A stretch of DNA of 64,000 nt, taken from positions 124,001 to 188,000 of the forward strand of contig NZ_CP120677.1 of the NCBI RefSeq assembly GCF_029537395.1. The letters run 5' to 3'. Under the pieces are notes generated by a model, which did no database searches, was not told the origin of the DNA, and saw nothing but the letters and a program-made list of their open reading frames with translations. This DNA is from Tissierella sp. Yu-01. GTDB lineage: Bacteria; Bacillota; Clostridia; Tissierellales; Tissierellaceae. The translations under genes and the position numbers were made by a program. Below are positions 17,909 through 26,475 of the stretch, piece after piece; positions within the stretch are counted from its first letter, which is position 1; every line of letters starts with the position of its first letter.

Positions 17909-18346
17909 GTGAAAAGATATTTGATTGTAGGATTAATACTAATAATAATACTAGGAGCGCTTATAGTACCAAAGATACTTAAGAGTAATGATAATGAAGT
18001 TAAATATAAGGTAATTGACAAAGAAGAGTTGCCTACTGAAATACAGGAGGCTCTGCCAAAGTACATAATGGATGAAAGAGCTTTAACCTGTAAGTTTAAA
18101 GATGAAATATATGTAATTGTAACTAGGGGAGAGAAGAAGTCCAAGGGATATTTTGTAGATATTGAAAGCATTGAAAAGGAATTCTACGGCGAGGATAAAT
18201 TTGATTTAATAGTAAATGCTAAATTTATTGACCCAAATCCAAATGAAATAGTTACACAGGAATATGATTACCCAATGATAGTAGTTAAGACAAATTTAAA
18301 AGAGATGCCTCAGGCCGTTCATCTAGATATAGAGTATATAGAATAA
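17909..18346 (+). CDS. PrcB-like exported protein
   Basis: A 145-residue protein with an N-terminal membrane anchor/signal (KRYLIVGLILIIILGALIVP) and a domain like the C-terminal domain of PrcB, a protease-complex subunit: YVIVTRGEKKSKGYFVDIES, then a VNAKFIDPNPNEIVTQEYDYP block and PMIVVKTN. GTG 17909 with GGGGGGAT upstream is preferred over TTG 17891. No PrcA-type protease is adjacent. It is probably an extracytoplasmic accessory protein; function not established. Confidence 0.75.
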   Translation: MKRYLIVGLILIIILGALIVPKILKSNDNEVKYKVIDKEELPTEIQEALPKYIMDERALTCKFKDEIYVIVTRGEKKSKGYFVDIESIEKEFYGEDKFDLIVNAKFIDPNPNEIVTQEYDYPMIVVKTNLKEMPQAVHLDIEYIE

Positions 18347-18380
18347 AATGAAGCCCAAGTTGGGGCTTCATTTTATTTTT
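18345..18380. terminator. Bidirectional terminator between convergent genes
   Basis: AAAATGAAGCCC and GGGCTTCATTTT form a 12-bp stem with AT-runs on both sides, so it can end both the PrcB-like gene (+) and the aminotransferase (-). The stop codons of both genes lie within its arms. Confidence 0.85.
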
Positions 18381-19563
18381 TGTTAGGATATACTTTTAAT
18401 GCTTCTTTCAATATGTTCATTGCTTTCTTTAGTGATTCTATATTGATGCTATATGATATTCTAATTTCGTCTCTTCCTAATCCATCTGTAGCATAAAAAT
18501 TCTCTGCTGGTGTTATCAATATAGTTTCGTTGTCAACATTAAACTCTCTAAGTAACCAGATTGCAAATTTTTCAGCATCAACAACAGGTAGCTTTGCTAC
18601 TATATAGAAGGCTCCTGAAGGTTTTTTACAAATTACTCCGTCCATTTCCTGAAGGGCATTAAAAACTAAATCTCTTCTATTACAGTATTCTGTCTTAACT
18701 TCTTCCATATATGAGTCAGGCACATTAATAAGGTTAGCCGCTCCAACTTGTTCTAAAGTGGCTACAGCCAGTCTACTTTGAGCAAGTTTTAACATACTTT
18801 TCATTATTTCTTTATTTTTTGAAGCTATGCAACCAATTCTTGCACCACATGCACTATATCTCTTAGAGATACTATCTGGAATTATTACTCTATCTTCAAT
18901 ATCTTTAAAGTGTGCAAAACTTATATATTCTAATCCGTCATATACGAATTCCTTATAAACTTCGTCTGCTATTATAAATAGATTTTTTTCCAATGCTATT
19001 TCTCTTATTAAATTTATCTCATCTTTTAAGTATACTTTTCCAGTTGGATTACTTGGATTTGTAATAAGGATTGCTTTTGTTTTTGAAGTTACTAAATTTA
19101 ATATAGCAGATTTTTCAGGAAGACTAAATCCACTTTCAGCATTTGTTGTAATTGGAACGATATTTATTCCTGCTATATGTGCTAGGCTATTATAATTTGA
19201 ATAATAAGGTTCAGGAATAAGAATTTCATCACCAACATCACATAGAGTTAGCATTGTGAACAATAATGCCTCACTACCTCCATTAGTTATGATAATGTCA
19301 TCACTATTAAAGTTGATTTCATAATTATTATAATATTTTACAAAAGAGTTAATCAATTGAGGAATACCTTTAGAATTAGCATAGGATATAACTTCTTCAT
19401 CAAAGTTACAAATTGCAGATAGATATTCTTCTGGCGTTTTGATATCGGGTTGACCTATGTTCAGTGGATACACCACTATTCCTCTATTTAAAGCCTCTTC
19501 TGCATAAGGATATAGTTTTCTAATGGGCGATGCTTGAATTTTATTAATTCTTTGAGATAACAT
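18373..19563 (-). CDS. Class I/II PLP aminotransferase (AspB-like)
   Basis: A 396-residue fold-type I aminotransferase. Seen: LNIGQPDIKTPEEYL, NGGSEALLFTMLTLC, ITNPSNPTGKVY, IIADEVYKEFVY, the PLP Lys in DSISKRYSACGARIG (about 233), and RISYSINIESL near the end with the substrate Arg. The family includes aspartate and aromatic aminotransferases; substrate is not assignable here. RBS AGGAGGTG. It is divergent from a class V aminotransferase, and both promoters share TGCAATAAC half-sites. Confidence 0.92.
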   Translation of the reverse strand: MLSQRINKIQASPIRKLYPYAEEALNRGIVVYPLNIGQPDIKTPEEYLSAICNFDEEVISYANSKGIPQLINSFVKYYNNYEINFNSDDIIITNGGSEALLFTMLTLCDVGDEILIPEPYYSNYNSLAHIAGINIVPITTNAESGFSLPEKSAILNLVTSKTKAILITNPSNPTGKVYLKDEINLIREIALEKNLFIIADEVYKEFVYDGLEYISFAHFKDIEDRVIIPDSISKRYSACGARIGCIASKNKEIMKSMLKLAQSRLAVATLEQVGAANLINVPDSYMEEVKTEYCNRRDLVFNALQEMDGVICKKPSGAFYIVAKLPVVDAEKFAIWLLREFNVDNETILITPAENFYATDGLGRDEIRISYSINIESLKKAMNILKEALKVYPNKK

Positions 19564-19610
19564 CTAAAACACCTCCTTTATATTTTTACTATGATATCAC
19601 AATAATATTC

Positions 19611-19668
19611 GTTATTGCAATCATTTTCTAGTTTTGCTAATCATATAGTACTAATAGTATGCAATAAC
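19611..19668. promoter_or_regulatory. Inverted TGCAATAAC half-sites between divergent aminotransferases
   Basis: GTTATTGCA (19611-19619) and TGCAATAAC (19660-19668) are perfect 9-bp inverted copies in the divergent intergenic region. On the minus strand TTGCAA is followed 18 bp later by TATCAT, so one half-site would be the -35 box of the minus gene. The plus copy is placed similarly relative to TAGTATACC. It is either a shared operator or matching -35 regions. Confidence 0.5.
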
Positions 19669-19758
19669 AAATTTATTAGTATACCAATTTAAAAGTAGAA
19701 AGTAGATTGATTAATACTTATTATTATTCAATTATTAAATTTCTAAGGGGGAATAAGT

Positions 19759-20901
19759 ATGAAAAACCGAAAACTAGTTATGATTCCAGGGCCAACACCT
19801 GTTGTTAGGACAATCCAGGACCAAATGGGAAGGGATACCGTTGCTTTTGGTGATCAACAATTTGTTAAGGATTTCAAGGGGGTTCTAACTGATTTAAAAA
19901 AACTATGGGGAACTACAGGAGAAGTTTTTGTAGTAGCAGGTACTGGAACTATGGCAATGGAAATGGCTATATCCAATACTCTAAAGGACGGAGATAATCT
20001 ACTTGTTATATCCCATGGATATTTCGGAGACAGATTTGTAGAATTAACAACTAGGAAAGGCATCAATGTAGATGTACTAAGAAGTGAATGGGGTAAAATC
20101 ATACCTATTGCTGAAATTGAAGCTAAATTAAGGGACAAGAGTTATCAAGCTTTGACAGTGACACATGTTGATACATCAACTGCTGCTATAGCGCCTATTG
20201 CTGAGATAGGTAAAATGATGGAAAAGTTTCCTGACACTATCTATATTGTCGATGGTGTAGCAGCTACTGCTGGGGAAAGAGAATATGTAGATGAGTATAA
20301 CATAGATATATTGTTTACTGCTTCCCAGAAAGCATTTGGTGTCGCACCAGGACTGGCGATTCTTTGGGCAAGTGAAAAAGCAATGAACAGAAGAGCAGAA
20401 TTAGGTACAATACCAGAGTATTATGTAGACTTTGATAAATGGCTTCCAATCATGCATGACACGTCTAAGTATTATGCAACACCTGCTGTTAACATGATTT
20501 GGGCACTTCAAGAGTCTATAAGAATAATAAAGGAGGAAGGATTAGAGAACAGATACGAAAGACATATAAAGAACGCTAATGCAATGAGAGATGCCATTGA
20601 GGCAATGGGATTTAAAATACTAGCAGATGAGAGCAATAGAGCATCTACCTTATCATGTGTACTATATCCAGAAGGTGTTAATGACTTAAACTTTAGAACT
20701 ATATTAGCAGAAGAGGGAGCACAGGTAGCAGGGGGACTAGCTGCATATGCTGGAAAGATGTTTAGAATTGGTCACATGGGAAATATCGATACCCTTGATA
20801 TGATAGGAGCTATTTCAGCCATAGAAAGAACACTTTATAGGATGGGCATTGATGTCCTTGGTAAGGGTGTTGCAGCATTACAGAGGGGGTTATTTCTTTG
20901 A
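19759..20901 (+). CDS. Class V aminotransferase (alanine-glyoxylate/serine-pyruvate type)
   Basis: A 380-residue PLP enzyme. Seen: MIPGPTPVVRTIQDQMGRDT at the N terminus, VVAGTGTMAMEMAISN, VDGVAATAGEREYVDEYNID and the PLP Lys191 in FTASQKAFGVAPGLAI. The family includes alanine-glyoxylate, serine-pyruvate and ureidoglycine-glyoxylate aminotransferases. RBS GGGGG before ATG. It is followed by an overlapping cupin gene and a GntP permease, suggesting import and transamination of one small hydroxy- or amino acid. Confidence 0.92.
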   Translation: MKNRKLVMIPGPTPVVRTIQDQMGRDTVAFGDQQFVKDFKGVLTDLKKLWGTTGEVFVVAGTGTMAMEMAISNTLKDGDNLLVISHGYFGDRFVELTTRKGINVDVLRSEWGKIIPIAEIEAKLRDKSYQALTVTHVDTSTAAIAPIAEIGKMMEKFPDTIYIVDGVAATAGEREYVDEYNIDILFTASQKAFGVAPGLAILWASEKAMNRRAELGTIPEYYVDFDKWLPIMHDTSKYYATPAVNMIWALQESIRIIKEEGLENRYERHIKNANAMRDAIEAMGFKILADESNRASTLSCVLYPEGVNDLNFRTILAEEGAQVAGGLAAYAGKMFRIGHMGNIDTLDMIGAISAIERTLYRMGIDVLGKGVAALQRGLFL

Positions 20902-21257
20902 TATTAAGAAGCAAGGATATGAAGGTTTTAGTACACAATGAATTCTTAGGTGGGAAAGGACAATTAACAAATACTCATTTTCTTAACAATGAAAATGCCT
21001 GCGGTTCAGGAAGATTATTTGTAAAAAGCATGTTAACTCCAGGAAGTTCAATTGGATACCATACTCACAAAGGAGATTTTGAAAACTACTATATTCTATC
21101 AGGAAAGGCTTTAGTTAACGACAACGGAACTGATTATATATTAGAACCAGGTGACTCAATTCTATGTAGAAATGGTGATTCTCATTCCATAGAAAATATA
21201 GGTGATACAAACTTAGAATATATAGCACTTATCCTTTTTGATAAAGACAATGCTTAA
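20898..21257 (+). CDS. Cupin-domain protein
   Basis: A 119-residue single-domain cupin. Motif 1 is GYHTHKGDFENYYILSGKA, with two His and a Glu for the metal; motif 2 is PGDSILCRNGDSHSIEN, giving the third His. It could be a small sugar/hydroxy acid isomerase or a sensor. TTG at 20898 overlaps the preceding stop (TTGA), with GAGGGGG 7 bp upstream, so it is translationally coupled to the class V aminotransferase. Substrate unknown. Confidence 0.88.
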   Translation: MILRSKDMKVLVHNEFLGGKGQLTNTHFLNNENACGSGRLFVKSMLTPGSSIGYHTHKGDFENYYILSGKALVNDNGTDYILEPGDSILCRNGDSHSIENIGDTNLEYIALILFDKDNA

Positions 21258-21303
21258 TTAAACTATAAATTTATTTATAACCATATTTAAAGGGGGACTC
21301 TTT

Positions 21304-22668
21304 ATGGTAGCGGATTTTAGTTCACTTATAGTAATGATATTGAGTATTATTGCGTTGGTAGTAACGATTATGAAGTTTAAAATACATCCGTTTTATGCAT
21401 TAGTTGGTGTTGGTATTCTATCTGCAATTGGCTTTGGATTTCCATTACTTGAAGTAATGCCACTAATTATGAGTGGTTTTGGTAGTACAATAGGCAGTAT
21501 AGGTATTGTTATCGTATTGGGTTGTGCTATTGGTATTATTTTGGAAGATACAGGTGGAGCACTTGTATTAGCAAATACTATACTTAAATGGGTAGGAAAG
21601 AAAAATTCCACGCTTGCTATGGGATTGACAGGATACTTAGTTTCTATACCAGTATTTAGTGACTCTGCAATCATTATCATGTCACCAGTAGCCCGTGCGT
21701 TATCTGCTCGTGGTGGCATACCATTGATTGGTTTATTAGGTGCATTAAATGGCGGTATATTAGCAACTCACACTATGGTACCTCCAACTCCTGGCCCTAT
21801 TGCAGCAGCTGGTACTTTAGGTGCTGATTTAGGGCTAATGATAGGTCTTGGGCTTATATCGTCAATTGCTTATACCCTTGCAGCATCTCTTTGGTGTAAT
21901 AGTAAAAGAATGATTAATAAATATCCAGAATTAGCTTCAATGGAAAATGTTGAAACAGCATTAGGTGAGGACTTTAGTCTTCAAAGTCCAGATGGACGTC
22001 CATTACCAAGTGCATTATTAGCATTTGGTGCTATTCTAGCACCTGTTCTATTAATTTGTATAAATTCATTTGGTTCATTATTATTGCCAGAGGATGCAGC
22101 AATACTTCCTTACCTTGGATTTATTGGTCATCCAATATTCGCGTTAACAGTTGGAGTTGTTATAGGATTATTTTTGGACAGAGAACGTTTAACATTAGAG
22201 CAATTGGATAAGTGGTTCTCAAAGTCAGTTGAAGATTCGGGATTTATAATGATAGCAACTGGAGCAGCAGGAGCATTTGGTGGAGTTCTTAAAGCATCAG
22301 GAGTGGGTACTTATCTTGGAAATTTAATAGCTGCAACTCCTCTTCCATCAGTATTTGTACCGTTTCTAGTATCAGTATTACTATCAGTAGCAAATGGTTC
22401 AGCAACAGTATCATTAATAACTGGTTCAGCAATAATATTACCTTTATTGCCATCACTTGGTTTACATCCTGTTATTGCTGCTTTAGCTATAGCAGCTGGT
22501 TCATCATTCTTCTATCATGCAAATGCAAGCCACTTCTGGGTTGTATTAAAAGCTAACGGTAATTTACCAATGAGAGAAGGTTATGATCTAGTTTCTATAC
22601 CATCAGCACTTGGTGCCTGTGCGGCAATGGTAGTAGTATTTATAATGTCATTATTTATTCATCCATAA
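21304..22668 (+). CDS. GntP-family permease
   Basis: A 454-residue transporter of the GntP family (gluconate, D-serine, glycerate or other small hydroxy acids, with H+). About twelve to fourteen hydrophobic segments. Family stretches include LVGVGILSAIGFGFPL, VSIPVFSDSAIIIMSPVARA, LATHTMVPPTPGPIAAAG and SVANGSATVSLITGSAII. RBS GGGGGA before ATG. Last gene of the aminotransferase-cupin-permease unit; the partners point to an amino or keto acid relative rather than gluconate. Confidence 0.93.
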   Translation: MVADFSSLIVMILSIIALVVTIMKFKIHPFYALVGVGILSAIGFGFPLLEVMPLIMSGFGSTIGSIGIVIVLGCAIGIILEDTGGALVLANTILKWVGKKNSTLAMGLTGYLVSIPVFSDSAIIIMSPVARALSARGGIPLIGLLGALNGGILATHTMVPPTPGPIAAAGTLGADLGLMIGLGLISSIAYTLAASLWCNSKRMINKYPELASMENVETALGEDFSLQSPDGRPLPSALLAFGAILAPVLLICINSFGSLLLPEDAAILPYLGFIGHPIFALTVGVVIGLFLDRERLTLEQLDKWFSKSVEDSGFIMIATGAAGAFGGVLKASGVGTYLGNLIAATPLPSVFVPFLVSVLLSVANGSATVSLITGSAIILPLLPSLGLHPVIAALAIAAGSSFFYHANASHFWVVLKANGNLPMREGYDLVSIPSALGACAAMVVVFIMSLFIHP

Positions 22669-22673
22669 CAATA

Positions 22674-22710
22674 AAAATCTCAGCTAGTTTATACTAACTG
22701 AGATTTTTTT
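22674..22710. terminator. Terminator after gntP-like gene, probably bidirectional
   Basis: AATCTCAG...CTGAGATT with an inner TAGT/ACTA pairing, followed by seven T on the plus strand and TTTTTATT on the minus strand. It can also stop minus-strand transcription coming from the CofE-like gene through repeat copy A. Confidence 0.85.
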
Positions 22711-22720
22711 CATTTCCTCA

Positions 22721-22913
22721 AACTTAATAAAATAAAATATAGTGAACATTTGCAGGATATAACTATAATTTTTAATGAATGCAGTCGAGAAATCCGTAAA
22801 GCAGCTTGCACTGTTCGAGCGTAGCAAGTTTGCAAGTTGTAGGATTTATTGACGAAATGAATTTTAGAATTATTTATATCCGAAACCGTGAGCGGATTTT
22901 ATTTTATTAAGTT
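22721..22913 (-). repeat. Structured palindromic intergenic repeat, copy A
   Basis: A roughly 193-bp imperfect palindrome. The terminal arms AACTTAATAAAATAAAAT (22721-22738) and ATTTTATTTTATTAAGTT (22896-22913) are perfect inverted repeats. Inside are nested helices: GGATATAA 22755-22762 with TTATATCC 22874-22881, ATAATT 22765-22770 with AATTAT 22868-22873, AAATCC 22790-22795 with GGATTT 22842-22847, and CAGCTTGCA 22802-22810 with TGCAAGTTG 22831-22839. On the minus strand it carries the family motif CTCACGGTTTCGG. It begins one base past the stop codon of the minus-strand CofE-like gene. Confidence 0.88.
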
Positions 22914-22914
22914 C

Positions 22915-24099
22915 CTATTCAGTAGCGTAATTATCAAAATACCCTTGAATTAATATAACAGGAGTACCTTTATCACCACTACCACTAATCAAATCACATA
23001 AGCTTCCTAATAAATCTGTAATTCTCCTAGGAGTTGTACCTAACGAAGCTGCTTGACCTGTTAAATTGGCTTCTTTGCTGCTGATTCTATTTTTCATAGC
23101 AGCTATTGCTTCTTCACCATCAAGATCTTGTAATTCATTATCCGCTACATATTTAAATTTTAACTCATTTGGTAATCCAATTAAGCCATCTGTATATCCT
23201 GGTGATACTATTGGGTCAGCTAGCTCCCATATCTTGCCCACAGGGTCCTTGAATGCTCCATCACCATATACCATAACTTCAATCTTTTTACCTGTTTTAT
23301 CTAATAAAATCTTTTGGATTTCATTTACGTAATAATTACTGTTTCTAGGGAAAAGCTTAACTTCGTCATCAGAAGATAAGTTTGAACCTAACAAGCCATA
23401 CTCATCATTATATCCGCTTCCATCAACTGATGTTGTCAATATATCATCTAATCCTAATACAATATTAGCACCAGCATCATGGATTAATCTTTTAGTTCTT
23501 ACTCTATCATGGATATTAGCCACTAAAACATCTTTAGTATAGTTTAAAATTGTTCTAGGATCATTCGCGAAATAAATACTAACATTTTCGCCTATAATGT
23601 CTCTGTACATTTGAACATAATCAATATCTGTAAAAGGATGCATTACATTTTTTCCAAATAATCTTCTATAATCTTCTTCCGTTAATACATCTGAATATGG
23701 ATTTATCTTTAATTCATCCATTTTATCTATATCCATTAAATGATTACCTACTTCATCTGAAGGATAGCTTAACAACAGATGTATCTTTCTATTACTTTTT
23801 GCAATTCCCTTTAACACAATTGAGAATCTATTTCTACTTAAAATAGGAAATACAACGCCTATTTCACCAGGAAACTTATTAGCTACGTCTTTACCTATTG
23901 AATCAACTGATGCATAATTTCCTTGAGCTCGAGCTACTAAGGATTCAGTTATTCCTATAACGTCCTTATCTTTAAGTACAATACTTTCACTAGTAACTGC
24001 ACTTAGGAGAGAGTCAACTACTATATTAACTAAATCATCTCCTTGTTTAACTATGGGAGTTCTTATACCCCTTGCTGTGGTACCAATTAATCTATTCAT
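22915..24099 (-). CDS. Coenzyme F420-0:L-glutamate ligase-like protein
   Basis: A 394-residue protein resembling the CofE/F420 ligase family: IGTTARGIRTPIVKQGDDLV, then LKDKDVIGITESLVARAQGN (the usual position of V.SKIVSKAEG), and downstream nucleotide-handling stretches DGAFKDPVGKIWELADP and DGLIGLPNELKFKYVADNEL. CofE adds glutamates to F420-0. No other F420 gene is visible, and organisms of this type are not known for F420, so another amide-bond-forming reaction is likely. RBS GGAGG before the ATG. No terminator of its own; repeat copy A follows immediately. Confidence 0.7.
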   Translation of the reverse strand: MNRLIGTTARGIRTPIVKQGDDLVNIVVDSLLSAVTSESIVLKDKDVIGITESLVARAQGNYASVDSIGKDVANKFPGEIGVVFPILSRNRFSIVLKGIAKSNRKIHLLLSYPSDEVGNHLMDIDKMDELKINPYSDVLTEEDYRRLFGKNVMHPFTDIDYVQMYRDIIGENVSIYFANDPRTILNYTKDVLVANIHDRVRTKRLIHDAGANIVLGLDDILTTSVDGSGYNDEYGLLGSNLSSDDEVKLFPRNSNYYVNEIQKILLDKTGKKIEVMVYGDGAFKDPVGKIWELADPIVSPGYTDGLIGLPNELKFKYVADNELQDLDGEEAIAAMKNRISSKEANLTGQAASLGTTPRRITDLLGSLCDLISGSGDKGTPVILIQGYFDNYATE

Positions 24100-24165
24100 A
24101 CTTACCTCCAGGCTAGAAATTTTTCCTTAAACATTATATCACTATAATAAAAATATAAAAGTAAT

Positions 24166-24738
24166 TTATTTGCAATTTATAATTTCTTTTTCTGTAATTA
24201 TTATATCCACTGGGACATCATGTTCTTCTTTAGGAACTTGATCGATAATTTGTAAATGAAAAGCCACTGAAATTTTTGTAGACTTATCATTAATTTTGTC
24301 AGCTAAAAATCTATCATAATATCCGCCTCCAAAGCCAATTCTATAGCCTTTTCTATCGAATACAGCACCTGGGACAATAATTAAGTCTATTTCTTTAGGA
24401 TCAATATATCTTATAAATTCTTTTTTTGGAGTAAGAATGTTAAAATATCCAGGTTCTAATTCGTCAAAGCTAAGAATTTGGGATGGTTTCATCTCTCTTG
24501 GCTCATGAAAGGTAACTGGTACGACTATTCTTTTTCCGTCTTTAATACAGTTACGAATGAATTCATGCGTGTTTATTTCACTGCCAAAACTTATATAACA
24601 CATTATTGTATTAGCATTTTTGTAATATTCAGTATCAATTAACTTATTTATGATTTTTTTACTCAGAGAAATATTACCATCCTTACCTAAAGCTGCCCTT
24701 TTCGATAAAATATTCCTTCTTAATATTTTTTTATCCAA
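24166..24738 (-). CDS. 5-formyltetrahydrofolate cyclo-ligase
   Basis: Converts 5-formyl-THF to methenyl-THF with ATP. From the chosen start it has 190 residues, normal for the family. KKILRRNILSKRAAL at the N terminus binds ATP phosphates, and the signature KGYRIGFGGGYYDRFLADK is present. TTG at 24736-24738 with GGGGTGAT upstream is preferred; an upstream in-frame ATG would add 18 residues and has no ribosome site. It stands alone in one-carbon folate metabolism. Confidence 0.93.
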   Translation of the reverse strand: MDKKILRRNILSKRAALGKDGNISLSKKIINKLIDTEYYKNANTIMCYISFGSEINTHEFIRNCIKDGKRIVVPVTFHEPREMKPSQILSFDELEPGYFNILTPKKEFIRYIDPKEIDLIIVPGAVFDRKGYRIGFGGGYYDRFLADKINDKSTKISVAFHLQIIDQVPKEEHDVPVDIIITEKEIINCK

Positions 24739-24888
24739 ATAAATCACCCCAAACAGTTTATTTATCCCACAACTTATATTATAATATAACATTAAGGGAA
24801 AGTAAAAAAACTCTTATACAAACTTGTTATATAATTATATGGATTTTGATGGAAGTTATACGGCTAACGTAGATATTGAGGTGAAAAA

Positions 24889-25584
24889 ATGATTAAATTA
24901 ATTAATGTAAGTAAGGAATATGATAATGGAGTAAAAGCCCTTTCTAATATAAAACTAGAAATTGATAAAGGTGAATTTGTTTTTTTAGTAGGATCAAGTG
25001 GAGCAGGAAAATCGACATTGATTAAACTTTTACTAAAGGAAGAAAATGTGACAGAGGGTAGTATATATTTAAATGGTTTAGACATTACTAAAGTTCCTAA
25101 TAGGAGAGTACCTTTTATAAGAAGAAATGTAGGAGTTGTGTTTCAGGATTTTAGACTATTACCAAATAAAACAGTCTATGAGAATGTGGCTTTTGCAATG
25201 GAAATAATAGGTGCTCATCCAAAGGAAATTAGAAGAAGAGTACCCATGATACTAAGCATGGTAGATTTAAGTAGAAAAGCTTCAAGTTTTCCAGACCAGC
25301 TTTCAGGGGGAGAACAACAAAGAGTATCCATTGCAAGATCTATAGTAAATAATCCGCCTGTTTTGATTGCGGACGAGCCTACAGGGAATCTTGACCCAGA
25401 AACAGCTTGGGAAGTTATGAAGGCTCTAATAGATATTAATGGAAGAGGTACCACAATATTAATGGCTACACATGCAAGGGATATAGTAAATAGCATGAAA
25501 AAAAGAGTAATTGCCTTAGATAGTGGGAAAATTACAAGAGATGAACAGAAGGGTGGTTATGAACTTGAAGTTCCGAATAATTAA
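24889..25584 (+). CDS. ftsE: Cell division ATP-binding protein FtsE
   Basis: ATPase of the FtsEX complex that activates peptidoglycan hydrolases during division. It has 231 residues: Walker A GSSGAGKST (36-44), the Q-loop region VGVVFQDFRLLPNKTVYENV, LSGGEQQR, and Walker B VLIADEPTGNLDP. GAGGTG before ATG. Its 3' end overlaps ftsX, and a murein hydrolase follows, forming a complete module. Confidence 0.97.
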   Translation: MIKLINVSKEYDNGVKALSNIKLEIDKGEFVFLVGSSGAGKSTLIKLLLKEENVTEGSIYLNGLDITKVPNRRVPFIRRNVGVVFQDFRLLPNKTVYENVAFAMEIIGAHPKEIRRRVPMILSMVDLSRKASSFPDQLSGGEQQRVSIARSIVNNPPVLIADEPTGNLDPETAWEVMKALIDINGRGTTILMATHARDIVNSMKKRVIALDSGKITRDEQKGGYELEVPNN

Positions 25585-26464
25585 CAATATCTTTAAGCAG
25601 GGATTTCAAGGGATGTGGCGAAATAGAGGCATGGGAGTTGCTTCAGTGACATCAATCTCTGCTGTACTTATGATTTTAGGTATAATATTAATAATGATTT
25701 TGAGTATAAATAATTTTGTTGCAGATACTACTACGAAATTTGATGAAATAACAGTTTTCTTGGAAGATGACATAGACGATGGTACTATGACAAAAATAGA
25801 GGATAAGATTAAGGGAAATGAAGGAATAGTATCCATTATATTTGAATCTAAGGACCAAGCTTTAGATAAGTTTAAACAAGACTGGGGAGATGAGGCTTAT
25901 CTTCTAGATGGATTAGAAAGGAATAATCCATTACCTAATTCATATGTTGTAAAGGTTGAAGAAATAGTATATGCAGAAAACCTTGTAAGTAGTTTAACAG
26001 GTCTTGACGGAGTTGAAAAAGTAAAATATGATAAAGATGTAATTGACAAATTAATGCTAGTTGCAGATTATATTAGGGTAGGTGGCATTATTGTAATCGC
26101 GATTTTAGTATTTGTATCTATATTCTTGATATCAAATACAATAAAGTTGACAGTCACATCGAGAAGAAGAGAAATTAATATAATGAAATATGTCGGAGCC
26201 ACAAATAATTACATAAGAGGACCATTTGTAATGGAAGGGATTCTATTCGGACTATTAGGAGCGATAGTTTCTATTGTTATTGTATATTACGGATATGAGT
26301 ACTTCTTTGATGTGGTAAATGAAAGACTTTATTCTTTATTTTCAGTATTCTTACTAGCACCAACTATGATATTTACAGACATTGTAATAATTTTCTCTGC
26401 AATAGGGATTGGAATAGGAGCTTTAGGTAGTATTGTTTCGATGAAACGTTTTCTAAATGTGTAG
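25559..26464 (+). CDS. ftsX: Cell division protein FtsX
   Basis: Membrane partner of FtsE. From ATG 25559 (GGGTGG upstream, inside ftsE) it has 301 residues. One N-terminal transmembrane helix (SAVLMILGIILIMILSI) is followed by an extracellular domain of about 110 residues (TTKFDEITVFLEDDIDD through GVEKVKYDKDVID) that contacts the hydrolase, then three helices in the FtsX domain, with TSRRREINIMKYVGATNNYI between. Overlaps ftsE by 26 bp. Confidence 0.95.
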   Translation: MNLKFRIINNIFKQGFQGMWRNRGMGVASVTSISAVLMILGIILIMILSINNFVADTTTKFDEITVFLEDDIDDGTMTKIEDKIKGNEGIVSIIFESKDQALDKFKQDWGDEAYLLDGLERNNPLPNSYVVKVEEIVYAENLVSSLTGLDGVEKVKYDKDVIDKLMLVADYIRVGGIIVIAILVFVSIFLISNTIKLTVTSRRREINIMKYVGATNNYIRGPFVMEGILFGLLGAIVSIVIVYYGYEYFFDVVNERLYSLFSVFLLAPTMIFTDIVIIFSAIGIGIGALGSIVSMKRFLNV

Positions 26465-26475
26465 GAGGGTGGATA

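Noticed and set aside
22721-22913. Insertion sequence or MITE with fixed terminal repeats
   Set aside because: Terminal inverted repeats of a transposon should be the same in all copies; here they differ completely between copies, and no clear target-site duplication is seen.
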